From Lentzea sp. NBRC 102530 (GTDB lineage: Bacteria > Actinomycetota > Actinomycetes > Mycobacteriales > Pseudonocardiaceae), in NCBI RefSeq assembly GCF_030269365.1, contig NZ_BSTF01000033.1:1-45185 (forward strand): 45,185 bases of DNA. The letters are read 5' to 3'. The notes below the pieces were generated by a model that searched no databases, had not been told where the DNA came from, and saw nothing but the letters and a program-made list of their open reading frames with translations. Below, piece by piece: positions 17,285-25,096 of this stretch. Every line of letters starts with the position of its first letter. Within the stretch, counting starts at the first letter, position 1. The translations under genes and the position numbers were made by a program.

Positions 17285-17890
17285 ATGTCATTCACGTGCA
17301 ACCAGAACCTGAGGCAGGCCGCCGGACAACGCGCGGCTCGGGCAGGCAGCGCGTTGCTCGCCGTTTTTGATGAAGCGCTGAGAAACGCGATGGTCAGGCG
17401 TTTCGTATCGATGGGCGTGGACATCGTCTACGAGGCGGAAGACGTCACGGAGATGATGCGGCTCGCAGACCATGTCCCCGCTGGAGATGTGGCGGTGGTC
17501 GATCTGTCGCACCGCGCCTATCACGCGCTGGGTCTGCTTAAAGGCCGTGGCTGGTCCAGTGTCATCGCGATGACCTCCGGCAAGAGGCCGGCCGAACTTC
17601 GCTTCGCGGTGAGGGCGGGTGCCGACGGGTGGCTGGTCAACCCGTCGGCGCCGGTCGCCTCGGCGCCTCAGCCGGTCCGGGACGCGGCAGGTCCCGACGT
17701 GTTGAGTGCCAGGGAGGTCGAGGTGGTCCGGCTGGTCGCCGAGGGAATGACCAATGCGGACATCGGCGCCGAGCTGCGGCTCTCCAGTCTCACGGTCAAG
17801 TCGCACATGACGAGAATCGGACGGAAACTGCTGGTCGGTGATCGCGCCGGGATCGTCGCGGTGGCCATGCGAGCGGGTCTGGTGACCTGA
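17285..17890 (+). CDS. LuxR/NarL-family regulator with a degenerate receiver
   Basis: This encodes 201 residues. The C-terminal 60 residues carry the LuxR helix-turn-helix (L-S-A-R-E-V-E-V-V-R-L, then the recognition-helix region LSSLTVKSHMTRIGRKL). The N-terminal part has the receiver fold outline, with an aspartate in VAVVDLSH and a threonine in IAMTSG. However, the lysine expected before a proline is replaced in LVNPSA, and the acidic pair near the N-terminus is missing. Phosphorylation is therefore doubtful, and an atypical, perhaps ligand-driven, regulator is more likely. AAGAGGAG lies 13 bases before the ATG. It is convergent with the operon on the other strand, and there is no partner kinase next to it. 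Its targets are not visible. Confidence 0.85.
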   Translation: MSFTCNQNLRQAAGQRAARAGSALLAVFDEALRNAMVRRFVSMGVDIVYEAEDVTEMMRLADHVPAGDVAVVDLSHRAYHALGLLKGRGWSSVIAMTSGKRPAELRFAVRAGADGWLVNPSAPVASAPQPVRDAAGPDVLSAREVEVVRLVAEGMTNADIGAELRLSSLTVKSHMTRIGRKLLVGDRAGIVAVAMRAGLVT

Positions 17891-17904
17891 GCGGCTCCGA
17901 TGCG

Positions 17905-17944
17905 GGGCCAGGTGGCACCTCGTTCGTCCTTCGCCACCTGGCCC
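17905..17944. terminator. Bidirectional terminator between convergent genes
   Basis: GGGCCAGGTGGC (17905-17916) pairs perfectly with GCCACCTGGCCC (17933-17944), with a 16-base loop. It sits between the ends of the LuxR-type gene (plus) and the solute-binding protein gene (minus), where a shared terminator is expected. Confidence 0.7.
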
Positions 17945-18030
17945 GGCATCCATGACCACTCACGACCACGCGACTGGCGCGAGCACCGACGAGCGGTGAC
18001 CGGCCAGGCTGGGGCCGCGTTCGGCCTTGG

Positions 18031-19308
18031 CTACTTCGTCGCATCCCTCGCTTCGGCCACCGCGATCGTCCACGCGTCCGCGACGCTTTGCTTGCCTTCT
18101 TCCACCCTGCCCAGCGCCTCGCCGAACTTGGGCCTCGCCTTCGCGTCCTGGACGCCTCGATAGTTTGGCCGCAGGCTGTCCGCGGAGCCCGCGAAAATCT
18201 CGCCGACCGGTGCGTCGCTGAAGTACGCGTCCTTCTTGCCGAGCACCTCGGAATCGGTGTAGGCCTTGGGCGAGCTGGGCAGACTTCCCGCCGCGAGGAA
18301 CACCTTCTTCTGCTGTTCCGGCGCGGTCAGCCATTGGGCGAGGTCGTACGCCTCGCGCAAGTGCCTTCCCTGCTTGGGCAGCGTCAGGAACGATCCTCCC
18401 CAGTTACCGCTGTTGCCCGGCACGGTCGCCACGTCCCACTTGCCCGTGTTCTCCTCGCCGCTGGCCTCCTTGATCAGGTTCAGCATCCACGCGGGACACG
18501 TCATCGTCGCGAACGAGCCCTGCTTGATCGCGACCGACCACGGCTGGGTGAACGCCGAGACTTTCGCCGTCTGTCCCTTCGCACCGATCGCACCTCCGAT
18601 GTCGAAGGCTCGCTTCAGATTGGCGTTGCTGTCGGCGATGAAGGCGTCGTCCGAACGGGAGAAGAAGCTCTCGTCGGCCTGGTTGAGGATGGCGGCGTAG
18701 ATGTTGCCCGCGGAGTCCGCGAACTTGACGTCGGGGGTGGCAGCGCTGAAACGGTCAGCGGTGCTCGCGTAGTCCTCCCAGGTCGGCCAGAGTGCGGACA
18801 CCTGCGTGCGGTCCGTGGGCAGTCCGGCCTTCTCGAACAGGTCCCGGCGGTAGCACATCGCGAGACTGCCGATGTCTGTGCCCAGGCCCATGACGAAACT
18901 GCCGTTGTCGGTGACGCCCTGCTCCCACTTCCACGGCACCCATTGGGACTTGAGCTCGGTCGCGCCGTAGTCGGCGAGGTTCGCGAACTTGTCCTTGGAC
19001 GCCCGGAACTGCGGCATGTACTGCTCTTCGAGCGCGACGATCTCCGCCGCACCTCGTCCTGCGGCCAGGGCGGGAGCCAGGCCCCGATGGTGTGACTCGA
19101 AGTCGGACACCCGCTCCTGGATCTTGATTCCGGGATGCGCGTCCTCGTACTGCCGGTACAACTCCTTGTACCCGAAGTCACCGAACGTCGCGACGGTGAG
19201 GGTGATCTCGCCACCGCCGTCGTCACCACCACCGGTGCAGCCGCTGAGCCCTATCGCGGCTACGAAGGCCAATGCGCTTGTACGTTTGATCAGTTGACGA
19301 AGGGACAA
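18031..19308 (-). CDS. Sugar-type ABC transporter solute-binding lipoprotein (orphan)
   Basis: This encodes 425 residues. The start is TTG at 19308, with AGAGAGG about 9 bases upstream; an ATG further up is out of frame. The signal peptide ends in a lipobox, I-G-L-S-G-C, with Cys24 as the lipidation site, followed by a Gly/Asp-rich linker. The rest fits extracellular solute-binding protein family 1 (maltose/sugar type): VATFGDFGYKELYRQYEDAHP at the start of the mature fold and a Trp-rich middle. No permease or ATPase gene is adjacent. It lies 36 bases after the methyltransferase gene and looks like the last gene of the prenyltransferase operon. It may recruit the four-gene importer at 36-40 kb, or serve as a receptor only; neither can be decided from sequence. 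Confidence 0.85.
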   Translation of the reverse strand: MSLRQLIKRTSALAFVAAIGLSGCTGGGDDGGGEITLTVATFGDFGYKELYRQYEDAHPGIKIQERVSDFESHHRGLAPALAAGRGAAEIVALEEQYMPQFRASKDKFANLADYGATELKSQWVPWKWEQGVTDNGSFVMGLGTDIGSLAMCYRRDLFEKAGLPTDRTQVSALWPTWEDYASTADRFSAATPDVKFADSAGNIYAAILNQADESFFSRSDDAFIADSNANLKRAFDIGGAIGAKGQTAKVSAFTQPWSVAIKQGSFATMTCPAWMLNLIKEASGEENTGKWDVATVPGNSGNWGGSFLTLPKQGRHLREAYDLAQWLTAPEQQKKVFLAAGSLPSSPKAYTDSEVLGKKDAYFSDAPVGEIFAGSADSLRPNYRGVQDAKARPKFGEALGRVEEGKQSVADAWTIAVAEARDATK

Positions 19309-19344
19309 GGCGCTGGTCCTCTCTGCTCCATGTCGTTCGCGCGC

Positions 19345-20145
19345 TTACTCGGTGCGGGTGCAGGTGATGTAGTTGATGCCGGTCGTCAGCGAGTTGATGT
19401 CATTGAGCCGCATCCACTCGTCCACCTCCGTCCGGATCAGCTTGAGTGAATCTTCGCTCATCCGCATGGCGATGTTACGAAAGCCGCTGCCCAGCACGAG
19501 TTGCCACCAGTCGTCCAGCTGTGGTAGCCGCGTGACGTAGTCGTGGTGGGTGATGCGAGCTCCCGTCACCCCGGCTTCGGCCAGCAGGGCGTGAATCCGG
19601 CTGATGTCACTCGTTCGCCACCACGGCAGGTCGACGGCCAGGTCGTGCTGGTGGGTCTGGGCGAGGTCGAGAAAGCGATCGGACACGGGAGCGAACATGT
19701 TCCTCCCGATGGTCGCCACGACGAGCCGGCCGCCCGGCCTCACCAGTCTCCAGGCCGTGTTCAGCGCGGCGGCGATGTCATCGGCGAAGAAGATCCCCAG
19801 ACTGCACGCGACCGCGTCGAAGGAGCCCGCCTCGTAGGGAAGCCGGTTCATGTCGGCGTGCTCGAACGTCACGTTCTCCATGCCGAGCTCCTCGGCACGG
19901 CTCCTGGCCAGTCGCAACATCTGCGCGGAGATGTCGCATCCGATGACCTTGCCGCCGGGGACCTGCCGTGCGGCGCGCAACGCCACTCCCCCAGGGCCGC
20001 AAGCGATGTCCAGCACTCGATCCTCTGGCCGCAACCGCAGTTCCGAGACGACCTCGTCGAGGCAGAACGGTGCGACTCGTTCACGGACGTCGAGGTAGTT
20101 CACCGACGCGGCGTCGTACGTCAGCAACGGGTTGAAGGTGCTCAT
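19345..20145 (-). CDS. Class I SAM-dependent methyltransferase
   Basis: This encodes 266 residues. The ATG at 20145 has AGGAGG 5 bases upstream. Motif I is VLDIACGPGGVAL, followed by the acidic residue at the end of strand 2 (V-I-G-C-D-I-S), a F-E-H-A-D-M segment and the post-motif R-P-G-G-R-L-V-V-A-T. This is the UbiE/Methyltransf_11 type Rossmann fold. The C-terminal half is Trp- and Asp-rich and probably forms the substrate lid. The gene is fourth in the minus-strand operon, 139 bases after the P450 gene. O- or C-methylation of the prenylated phenolic product is the natural guess, but the family is too broad to name the substrate. Confidence 0.85.
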   Translation of the reverse strand: MSTFNPLLTYDAASVNYLDVRERVAPFCLDEVVSELRLRPEDRVLDIACGPGGVALRAARQVPGGKVIGCDISAQMLRLARSRAEELGMENVTFEHADMNRLPYEAGSFDAVACSLGIFFADDIAAALNTAWRLVRPGGRLVVATIGRNMFAPVSDRFLDLAQTHQHDLAVDLPWWRTSDISRIHALLAEAGVTGARITHHDYVTRLPQLDDWWQLVLGSGFRNIAMRMSEDSLKLIRTEVDEWMRLNDINSLTTGINYITCTRTE

Positions 20146-20284
20146 CAGGCCTCCTGGGAGTGCGAGTTCCTGGCAGTGGAGCGGGCTTCACGTCGAGCGG
20201 AAGCACACATGGTGCGGACGGCTGTCCGGAGAAGGCGTGCACTGGTCTCGGCCCGCCGGCCCGAGCGTCCACCCAGGCGTCAGT

Positions 20285-21517
20285 TCACAGTCCGGTGTGG
20301 ACGGTGAGAGAGCTGAACCCGCGGAACCCCAGGTTCGTGTTGTAGACGGGAGAAACCTCCCGCACCACGTGCAACGCGGGGAATCGCGTCGCCAGGGCGC
20401 GCAACGCCATCGCTGTCTGCGTGCGGACCAACGTGCCGCCGATGCAGTTGTGCGCCCCACGACCGAACGACAGGTGCGGATTGGGATGGCGAGTGAGATC
20501 CAGCGTGTCCGGATCGCGGAAGTGGTGCTCGTCCCGGTTGGCCGCGCCCACGTAGAGGAGCACTGGTTGCCCGGCCTCGATCCGGTGGCCCTTGTAGGTG
20601 AAGTCCTCCGCAGCCATGCGTCCGATGTACTGGACCGGCCCGTCGTAGCGAAGGAACTCCTCCACCGCGCGATGCAGAGTCCGGTCGTTCTCCGTGATCA
20701 GATGCCGCTGTTCGGGGTGGGACTCCAGCGACCACACCGCGTTGCCGAGGAGGTAGCGCATCGGCTCCAGACCGGCGAACATCAGCAACATCCCCTGGGC
20801 GCAGGCTTCGTTGAGCACGAACCGGAAGCCGTCGGTGTCCTCCTCGGCGAGTCTGGTGATCATCGTCGGGTGGTGGGCGCGCATCGCGTTGACCGTGTGC
20901 TCAAGCAGGTACTCGGCGAAGTCGTGGATCGCGCGCTGACCCCGTCGCAGGTCCTCCACGGTCAGGTTGCTGGCTCCGAACAGGTACGCGATGTCGTCGG
21001 ACCACTCGGCGAGCTGCACATGGTCGTTGTCCGAGGCGCCCAGCAGTTTGGTGATTACCATCGCCGGAAGCGGGCGTGCAAAATCCTGGACGAGGTCGTG
21101 CCGTCCGGTCCACCTGTCCAGGAGCGTGTCGATCGCGTTCTGGATGACCGGGACGAGCACGTCCCTGGAGTACAGGTCGCACACCGCGTTCATATGCTGG
21201 CGGCGAACATGGTGATCATGGCCGTCGAAGAAGGCAACCCACCGGGTCAGAACAGGCACGATGTCGGCGAACTCTTGTTGCTGTTCCGCTGGAAGCGCTT
21301 TGATTGGAAGCGTCGCCCGGTTGTTCGTCAGCCGAGGCTCCCTGAGTAACGCGGTGATGTCGTCATAGGAGAAGATGACCCAGGAGCCACCGTACATTGA
21401 GGACTGATGGACGGGGTCGTTGCGGCGTAGCGCCGTGTAGGTCGGGTACGGGTCCAGGATGAGTTGCGGGTTGCTGAGGGAAAACAGTCCTGTGGCCAGT
21501 GCGTTGTCCGTGGTCAT
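20285..21517 (-). CDS. Cytochrome P450 with altered I helix
   Basis: This encodes 410 residues. The ATG at 21517 overlaps the stop of the preceding aldolase-fold gene in an ATGA arrangement, so translation is probably coupled. The heme-binding loop is LSFGRGAHNCIGG, with the ligand cysteine at about residue 358. The EXXR motif is seen in EEFLRY. The I helix reads LLMFAGLEPMRYLLG: glutamate 251 is kept, but the threonine normally next to it, which helps protonate bound oxygen, is proline 252 (codon 20762-20764). This is a soluble bacterial class P450. Its place between the CloR-like gene and the methyltransferase suggests tailoring of the prenylated phenol. The missing threonine could mean an unusual oxygen-activation route or a substrate-assisted one. 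Confidence 0.9.
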   Translation of the reverse strand: MTTDNALATGLFSLSNPQLILDPYPTYTALRRNDPVHQSSMYGGSWVIFSYDDITALLREPRLTNNRATLPIKALPAEQQQEFADIVPVLTRWVAFFDGHDHHVRRQHMNAVCDLYSRDVLVPVIQNAIDTLLDRWTGRHDLVQDFARPLPAMVITKLLGASDNDHVQLAEWSDDIAYLFGASNLTVEDLRRGQRAIHDFAEYLLEHTVNAMRAHHPTMITRLAEEDTDGFRFVLNEACAQGMLLMFAGLEPMRYLLGNAVWSLESHPEQRHLITENDRTLHRAVEEFLRYDGPVQYIGRMAAEDFTYKGHRIEAGQPVLLYVGAANRDEHHFRDPDTLDLTRHPNPHLSFGRGAHNCIGGTLVRTQTAMALRALATRFPALHVVREVSPVYNTNLGFRGFSSLTVHTGL

Positions 21518-22302
21518 GAACGGTCTCCGATGTTGGTTCTGGCTCCGACGGCGCGGGCGAGCAGGCGCTGGGCGCTGGCGTACCCCACCTGGTGATTGCC
21601 GATCTGTTCGGCGGTGAGCCGGGCGACATCGTCGTCGAGCGGAACTGGGTTCCCGGCGGCCTCCGCGAGAAGGCTGATGTGACAGCAGGTATCGAAGATC
21701 GTGAACCACCACACGGCGGCGTCGAGCGTCTCCGCCACGGCCACCAGCCCGTGGTTCTGGAGGATTACGCCCTTGCAGTCGCCGAGAGCCGCCGCGATCT
21801 GCTTGCCTTCGACACGGTCGAACACGATGCCCGTGAAGTCGTCGAAGATCGCGTGGTCCTCGAAGAACGCGGTGTGGTCCTGCGTGATGGGTTCGAGCAG
21901 TTTGCCGAGACTCGAATAGGCGCGGCCGTAGGTCGTGTGCAGGTGGATGGCCGCTTGCGTGTCGGGTCGGGCGGCGTGAATCTCGGCGTGGATCGAGAAC
22001 GCGGGAAGGTTGACGACACCTTCACCTTCCACTGTGAGTCCGGTGGCTCCGTCGACGCGGATGAGCTGGTCCGGGGTCATGTGCGCGAACGGCACCGTGA
22101 TCGGATTGGTCCAGAAGGTGTTGACGTCCTCAGGGTCGCGCACGGTGACGATTCCGGCGATGCCCTCGTCGAACCCCAGGCTCGCGAAGTGCCAGAAGGC
22201 ACCGCACAACCGGGACTTCAGATAGACGCGGGCCTGTGCGGCGTCGTCGAACGACCTCTGCGGCTGGAACTGGTTGTCAGCCGGCTGCGTGCTCTTGGTC
22301 AT
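21514..22302 (-). CDS. Class II aldolase-fold protein, CloR/NovR-like oxygenase
   Basis: This encodes 262 residues. The ATG at 22302 is chosen because AAAGGGG (22309-22315) is 6 bases away; the ATG at 22308 would sit directly on it. The fold signature is clear: IHAEIHAARPD, then AIHLHTTYG and ILQNHGLVAVAE, giving Glu107 and the metal-ligand candidates His120, His122 and His184. In clorobiocin and novobiocin biosynthesis, CloR/NovR belong to this family yet act as non-heme iron oxygenases, converting 3-dimethylallyl-4-hydroxyphenylpyruvate to 3-dimethylallyl-4-hydroxybenzoate. The N-terminal segment YLKSRLCGAFW, the length and above all the neighbouring CloQ-like gene support that role rather than a sugar aldolase. 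A plain aldolase or decarboxylase activity remains possible. Confidence 0.8.
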   Translation of the reverse strand: MTKSTQPADNQFQPQRSFDDAAQARVYLKSRLCGAFWHFASLGFDEGIAGIVTVRDPEDVNTFWTNPITVPFAHMTPDQLIRVDGATGLTVEGEGVVNLPAFSIHAEIHAARPDTQAAIHLHTTYGRAYSSLGKLLEPITQDHTAFFEDHAIFDDFTGIVFDRVEGKQIAAALGDCKGVILQNHGLVAVAETLDAAVWWFTIFDTCCHISLLAEAAGNPVPLDDDVARLTAEQIGNHQVGYASAQRLLARAVGARTNIGDRS

Positions 22303-22337
22303 GTTCATCCCCTTTGCACCTGTCCACTCGTCGAACA

Positions 22338-23228
22338 TCAGTTGGTGTGCTTCGACCACATCTCGAGCAGGGTCCGGATGTCGCCTCGGTACTGCCGTTC
22401 CGCCTTGACATAGGAACCTCGGCGACCGAACGACCAGCCGAGGACGCTGAACTCGTTCGACCCGACCGGAAGGTCACCGAAGAACCTCGTCAGTCGTTCA
22501 GCTAGGCGTGGCAGCGCACTCACGGGAACGTCCAGCACGGAGAACCCGACATCGAAGGCATCGCCGTCGGCCGCCGTGAGGGCGAGAGCGACGCAGTAGT
22601 CGCGCGAGATGTGCTTCACGACGGTCTCGGCGAGGTCGTCGGGAACATCGGCGGCACCGGCCATCGCGGTGTACCGGTCGAGGTCCACACGGGACAGTGG
22701 ACCGTCGATGTCGAAGTCCAGCACCACGGACCCGGCCCGCCAGTCGACCGCGGCGAAGCTGATGCGGCGCAGGCCCGTCGCGGCGAAGTCCCCGATTCGC
22801 GCGACCAGCGGGACCGGCACACCGGGTGCGTCCAGTATCTCGTCATGCGGGCGCTTGGTGCCGAAGTAGAACCAGGTCTTCGCCAAACCGAAGTCGGAGT
22901 CGAACGAGCACGAATGCAGCGTCCTGCCGTCGTACAGGTCCGCCCAGGACCGGGCGAGCGGGAGCAGCGCGTGATCGGCAGGAAGAAGTCCACACGCGAC
23001 GGCACGTTCGACGGTGTCGACAGGTTCCGAGGGGAACACCCGATACGAAAGCGGCGCGTTCGGCTGGTCGGTACTGCGCCACAGAACCGATCCTGTGTGG
23101 AACGGCTCGGGGAACGCCGCGAACGCCGCCAGTGCTGTTTCCGCGTCGCACGGCGCGCCCGTCAAGGCCGCGGCGGCGCTGAGATCCCGTTGAAAGTCCT
23201 TGGCGGCGGGAGTGCGTGATTCGTCCAC
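22338..23228 (-). CDS. ABBA aromatic prenyltransferase, CloQ/NovQ-like
   Basis: This encodes 296 residues. The start is GTG at 23228, with AAAGGA 6 bases upstream. Motifs shared with CloQ and NovQ, as I remember those sequences, are LAKTWFYFG followed by R-P-x-D-E-I-L, FAAVDWR, DYCVALAL, GWSFGR (264-269) and YVKAERQYRG (273-282). Length and order of motifs match the PTase_Orf2 family, soluble enzymes with the alpha-beta-beta-alpha barrel and no DDxxD motif. CloQ and NovQ add a dimethylallyl group to C3 of 4-hydroxyphenylpyruvate. It is the first gene of the minus-strand operon, 35 bases ahead of the CloR-like gene, the pairing known from aminocoumarin ring A formation. The aromatic acceptor and prenyl chain length here are inferred, not shown. 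Confidence 0.88.
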   Translation of the reverse strand: MDESRTPAAKDFQRDLSAAAALTGAPCDAETALAAFAAFPEPFHTGSVLWRSTDQPNAPLSYRVFPSEPVDTVERAVACGLLPADHALLPLARSWADLYDGRTLHSCSFDSDFGLAKTWFYFGTKRPHDEILDAPGVPVPLVARIGDFAATGLRRISFAAVDWRAGSVVLDFDIDGPLSRVDLDRYTAMAGAADVPDDLAETVVKHISRDYCVALALTAADGDAFDVGFSVLDVPVSALPRLAERLTRFFGDLPVGSNEFSVLGWSFGRRGSYVKAERQYRGDIRTLLEMWSKHTN

Positions 23229-24224
23229 AACGGGTCCTTTCAGGTACGTGCTTCAGGGTGCGCTGAACCGCGCGATCACCCGGATCGCCGTGTGATGGGG
23301 GAGAGCTGAGGTCCTCATGCTGGAGGCGGAAGGGCAAACACTTGTGTGTGCGCAAGCAACTGTCTACGCCTGCCATCCCGGCGAAATCAAGGCAGCCTCA
23401 AGAGTGCCTCAAACAGGCGTAACAGGAACCTGTTCGTGCGTAAACGACTTCATCGAAGATCGTCGCCGACAGTAGAATCGCCTGCTCCCAGGCCGCGCGG
23501 CATGACGGTTCGTCAGACGCCGGGCGAGTCGCCTTGTGGGACTTGCCCGCGTGCGGCCAGCTGGGCTTATGCGTACCCACAGCGAAACATGTGCCCAAAA
23601 GGGACGACAGATGTGCCTTTCCGGCCACGTTCGACACGGGAGATCTCGCGCTGCGCGGTTGACCTGCGACGCATCGTGTGCGGTAAGTGCGCGGGCAGGC
23701 GGATGCGTCGTTCGGACAGCGAGTCCGAGGCGTCGCCCGCACTGGGTCGACCTGCGAGCGACCTCGCGTTCGGCGCCGGCGCTCCTCCCCGAGGTTGAGC
23801 CGAGCCAGTCGGGGAAGCTGGTGCGCCGGCAAGCCGCCATGAACAGCCTCAAGCCGCGACAGCCGGAGGTGCGGGTTCACCGCCTGACGAGGCTTGTCCG
23901 ATGTGGACTGACTCGAGTGCTGCGAGCCGCTCTACTGTTAGCGGACAACGACTTCACCCCTGTCATCGACGGTCGTTGCTTGTACGGCCGCAGTCGCGAT
24001 GTCGACGGACAGGTCGAGCAGTGCCTGCGGTCAGACGCCGTGAGGCATCGAGTGCCGGTGTGCAAGCTAGTAGAACAGAAGGGGCAGCAGGCCCTTCCCT
24101 TTGCTCCTCTATTCCACGACGACTGGGCAACAGTGCCCACAACGCACCTACTGTTCCCTACCACAGCTTAAGGAAGACCTAAGAGAACATCACCCACCCC
24201 GCCCGCCCGCTCCCGGAGTCCGCC
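23229..24224. other. Gene-free stretch between divergent genes
   Basis: About 1 kb with no believable coding sequence: open frames on both strands have no ribosome site and odd, Arg/Cys-rich translations. It should hold the promoters of the prenyltransferase operon (minus) and of the ricin-like gene (plus). I note a small palindrome (23421-23434) and, just before the plus-strand gene, the sequence CTTAAGGAAGACCTAAGAG, discussed under findings. Confidence 0.6.
23421..23434. promoter_or_regulatory. Possible operator palindrome upstream of the prenyltransferase operon
   Basis: AACAGG and CCTGTT are arranged around a 2-base centre, with a third AACAGG half-site at 23412-23417. It is about 190 bases upstream of the prenyltransferase start. 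No bound regulator is known, and such a short palindrome can occur by chance. Confidence 0.2.
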
Positions 24225-24785
24225 ATGAAGCGTCAGCGACCGCTTTTCGTCAGACTGCTCCGCGTTCTCGCCCTCGTCGTCACGCCTCTGCTGGCGTTGA
24301 CGCTCGTCACCCCGTCCGCTCTGGCCTGGGACAGGACGATGATCCGGAGCAAGCAGTTCCCTGGCCAATGCCTCGACAGCAACTACAACGGTGACGTCTA
24401 TCTGCTTCCCTGCAACTCGGGGAACCTCCACCACCAGTGGATCATCACGAGGGTCGGCTACGGGACGGGCTACAACGGGCACGACCAGATCCGAATCCAG
24501 AACGAGGCAACCAGGCTCTTCATCGTCCAGCGGCGGTACAGCTCTTCCGGCACGATGAACCCGACCGGCGGGCTGCTGTACACCGACACGGCCGGCAGCA
24601 GCTACCTTTCGAAGATCGACGGCGTCGGCACGACGTGGCGAAATGTCCAGCTGATGTCTTCCCATCAGGATGCGACTAGCTTCAACTCTCCTGGCCTCGC
24701 CATCAAATCGTACAACTCGGCTACCGCCGTGGCATCGGACTTCAACAGCGCTGACGCCGGACAGTATTGGGATCTGAGCATCTAA
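24225..24785 (+). CDS. Exported ricin-type beta-trefoil lectin-like protein (paralogue 1)
   Basis: This encodes 186 residues. The ATG at 24225 is preceded by CCGGAG at 6-7 bases. Residues 1 to about 34 form a signal peptide: MKRQRP, a long hydrophobic core, and SALAW at the likely cleavage point. The mature part has features of a RICIN beta-trefoil: P-G-Q-C-L-D-S, LLPCNSGNLHHQW with its Q-W end, and a final Q-Y-W-D-L-S. Two cysteines could form one disulfide. It is clearly related to the protein at 32561-33109, sharing N-G-x-D-Q-(I/V), D-G-V-G-x-x-W-x-x-V-x-L and the overall length. The likely role is binding of extracellular polysaccharide or glycoprotein; no catalytic domain is attached. 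It is closed by a strong terminator. Confidence 0.82.
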   Translation: MKRQRPLFVRLLRVLALVVTPLLALTLVTPSALAWDRTMIRSKQFPGQCLDSNYNGDVYLLPCNSGNLHHQWIITRVGYGTGYNGHDQIRIQNEATRLFIVQRRYSSSGTMNPTGGLLYTDTAGSSYLSKIDGVGTTWRNVQLMSSHQDATSFNSPGLAIKSYNSATAVASDFNSADAGQYWDLSI

Positions 24786-24805
24786 ATAGATCGACACAAA
24801 GCTTG

Positions 24806-24844
24806 AGAGCCGCTTCACGACCACCATTGTCGTGAAGCGGCTCT
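24806..24844. terminator. Strong stem-loop terminator
   Basis: AGAGCCGCTTCACGA (24806-24820) pairs perfectly over 15 bases with TCGTGAAGCGGCTCT (24830-24844), with a 9-base loop. It starts 20 bases after the ricin-like gene and can work on both strands. The next gene leftwards on the minus strand (25097-25234) ends on its far side, so it may serve both. Confidence 0.85.
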
Positions 24845-25096
24845 TGGCGTGACATCAGCTATGTCGACAGCTCCACTCAAGCCCTTGCCCCGGCCAAGCA
24901 ATGCCGCGCCGCTGCCTGTCATCCGACGCAAGCAGAACGACCGGCGCGGCCCGCAAAGCACTCGCAAACCAAAATCGCCTCACTGCATTTGACAATGAGG
25001 CGATGCGTACCCGTAGGGGATATTTGGTTGTACGGAGGGATCGTAGACAGAGGTGGCGGGTGGTGCGCGGAGGGGCGCCGCGCACCACCCCGACCA
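24845..25096. other. Intergenic stretch, nothing recognised
   Basis: Sequence between the terminator and the end of the small peptide gene. I see no gene, repeat or clear site in it. Confidence 0.5.

Noticed and set aside
18088..19095. 335-codon plus-strand frame opposite the solute-binding protein
   Set aside because: The minus strand has a lipobox signal peptide and family 1 binding-protein pattern; the plus-strand product has none.
21514..22302. Class II aldolase as a sugar-phosphate aldolase of general metabolism
   Set aside because: The metal-ligand pattern alone fits, but the overlapping P450 and adjacent CloQ-like gene make the CloR/NovR type much more likely. Kept as an alternative in the entry.
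23346..24171. Several open frames of 150-210 codons on both strands upstream of the prenyltransferase gene
   Set aside because: Translations are rich in Arg, Cys and Ser without recognisable motifs, none has a ribosome site, and they contradict each other. Treated as non-coding.
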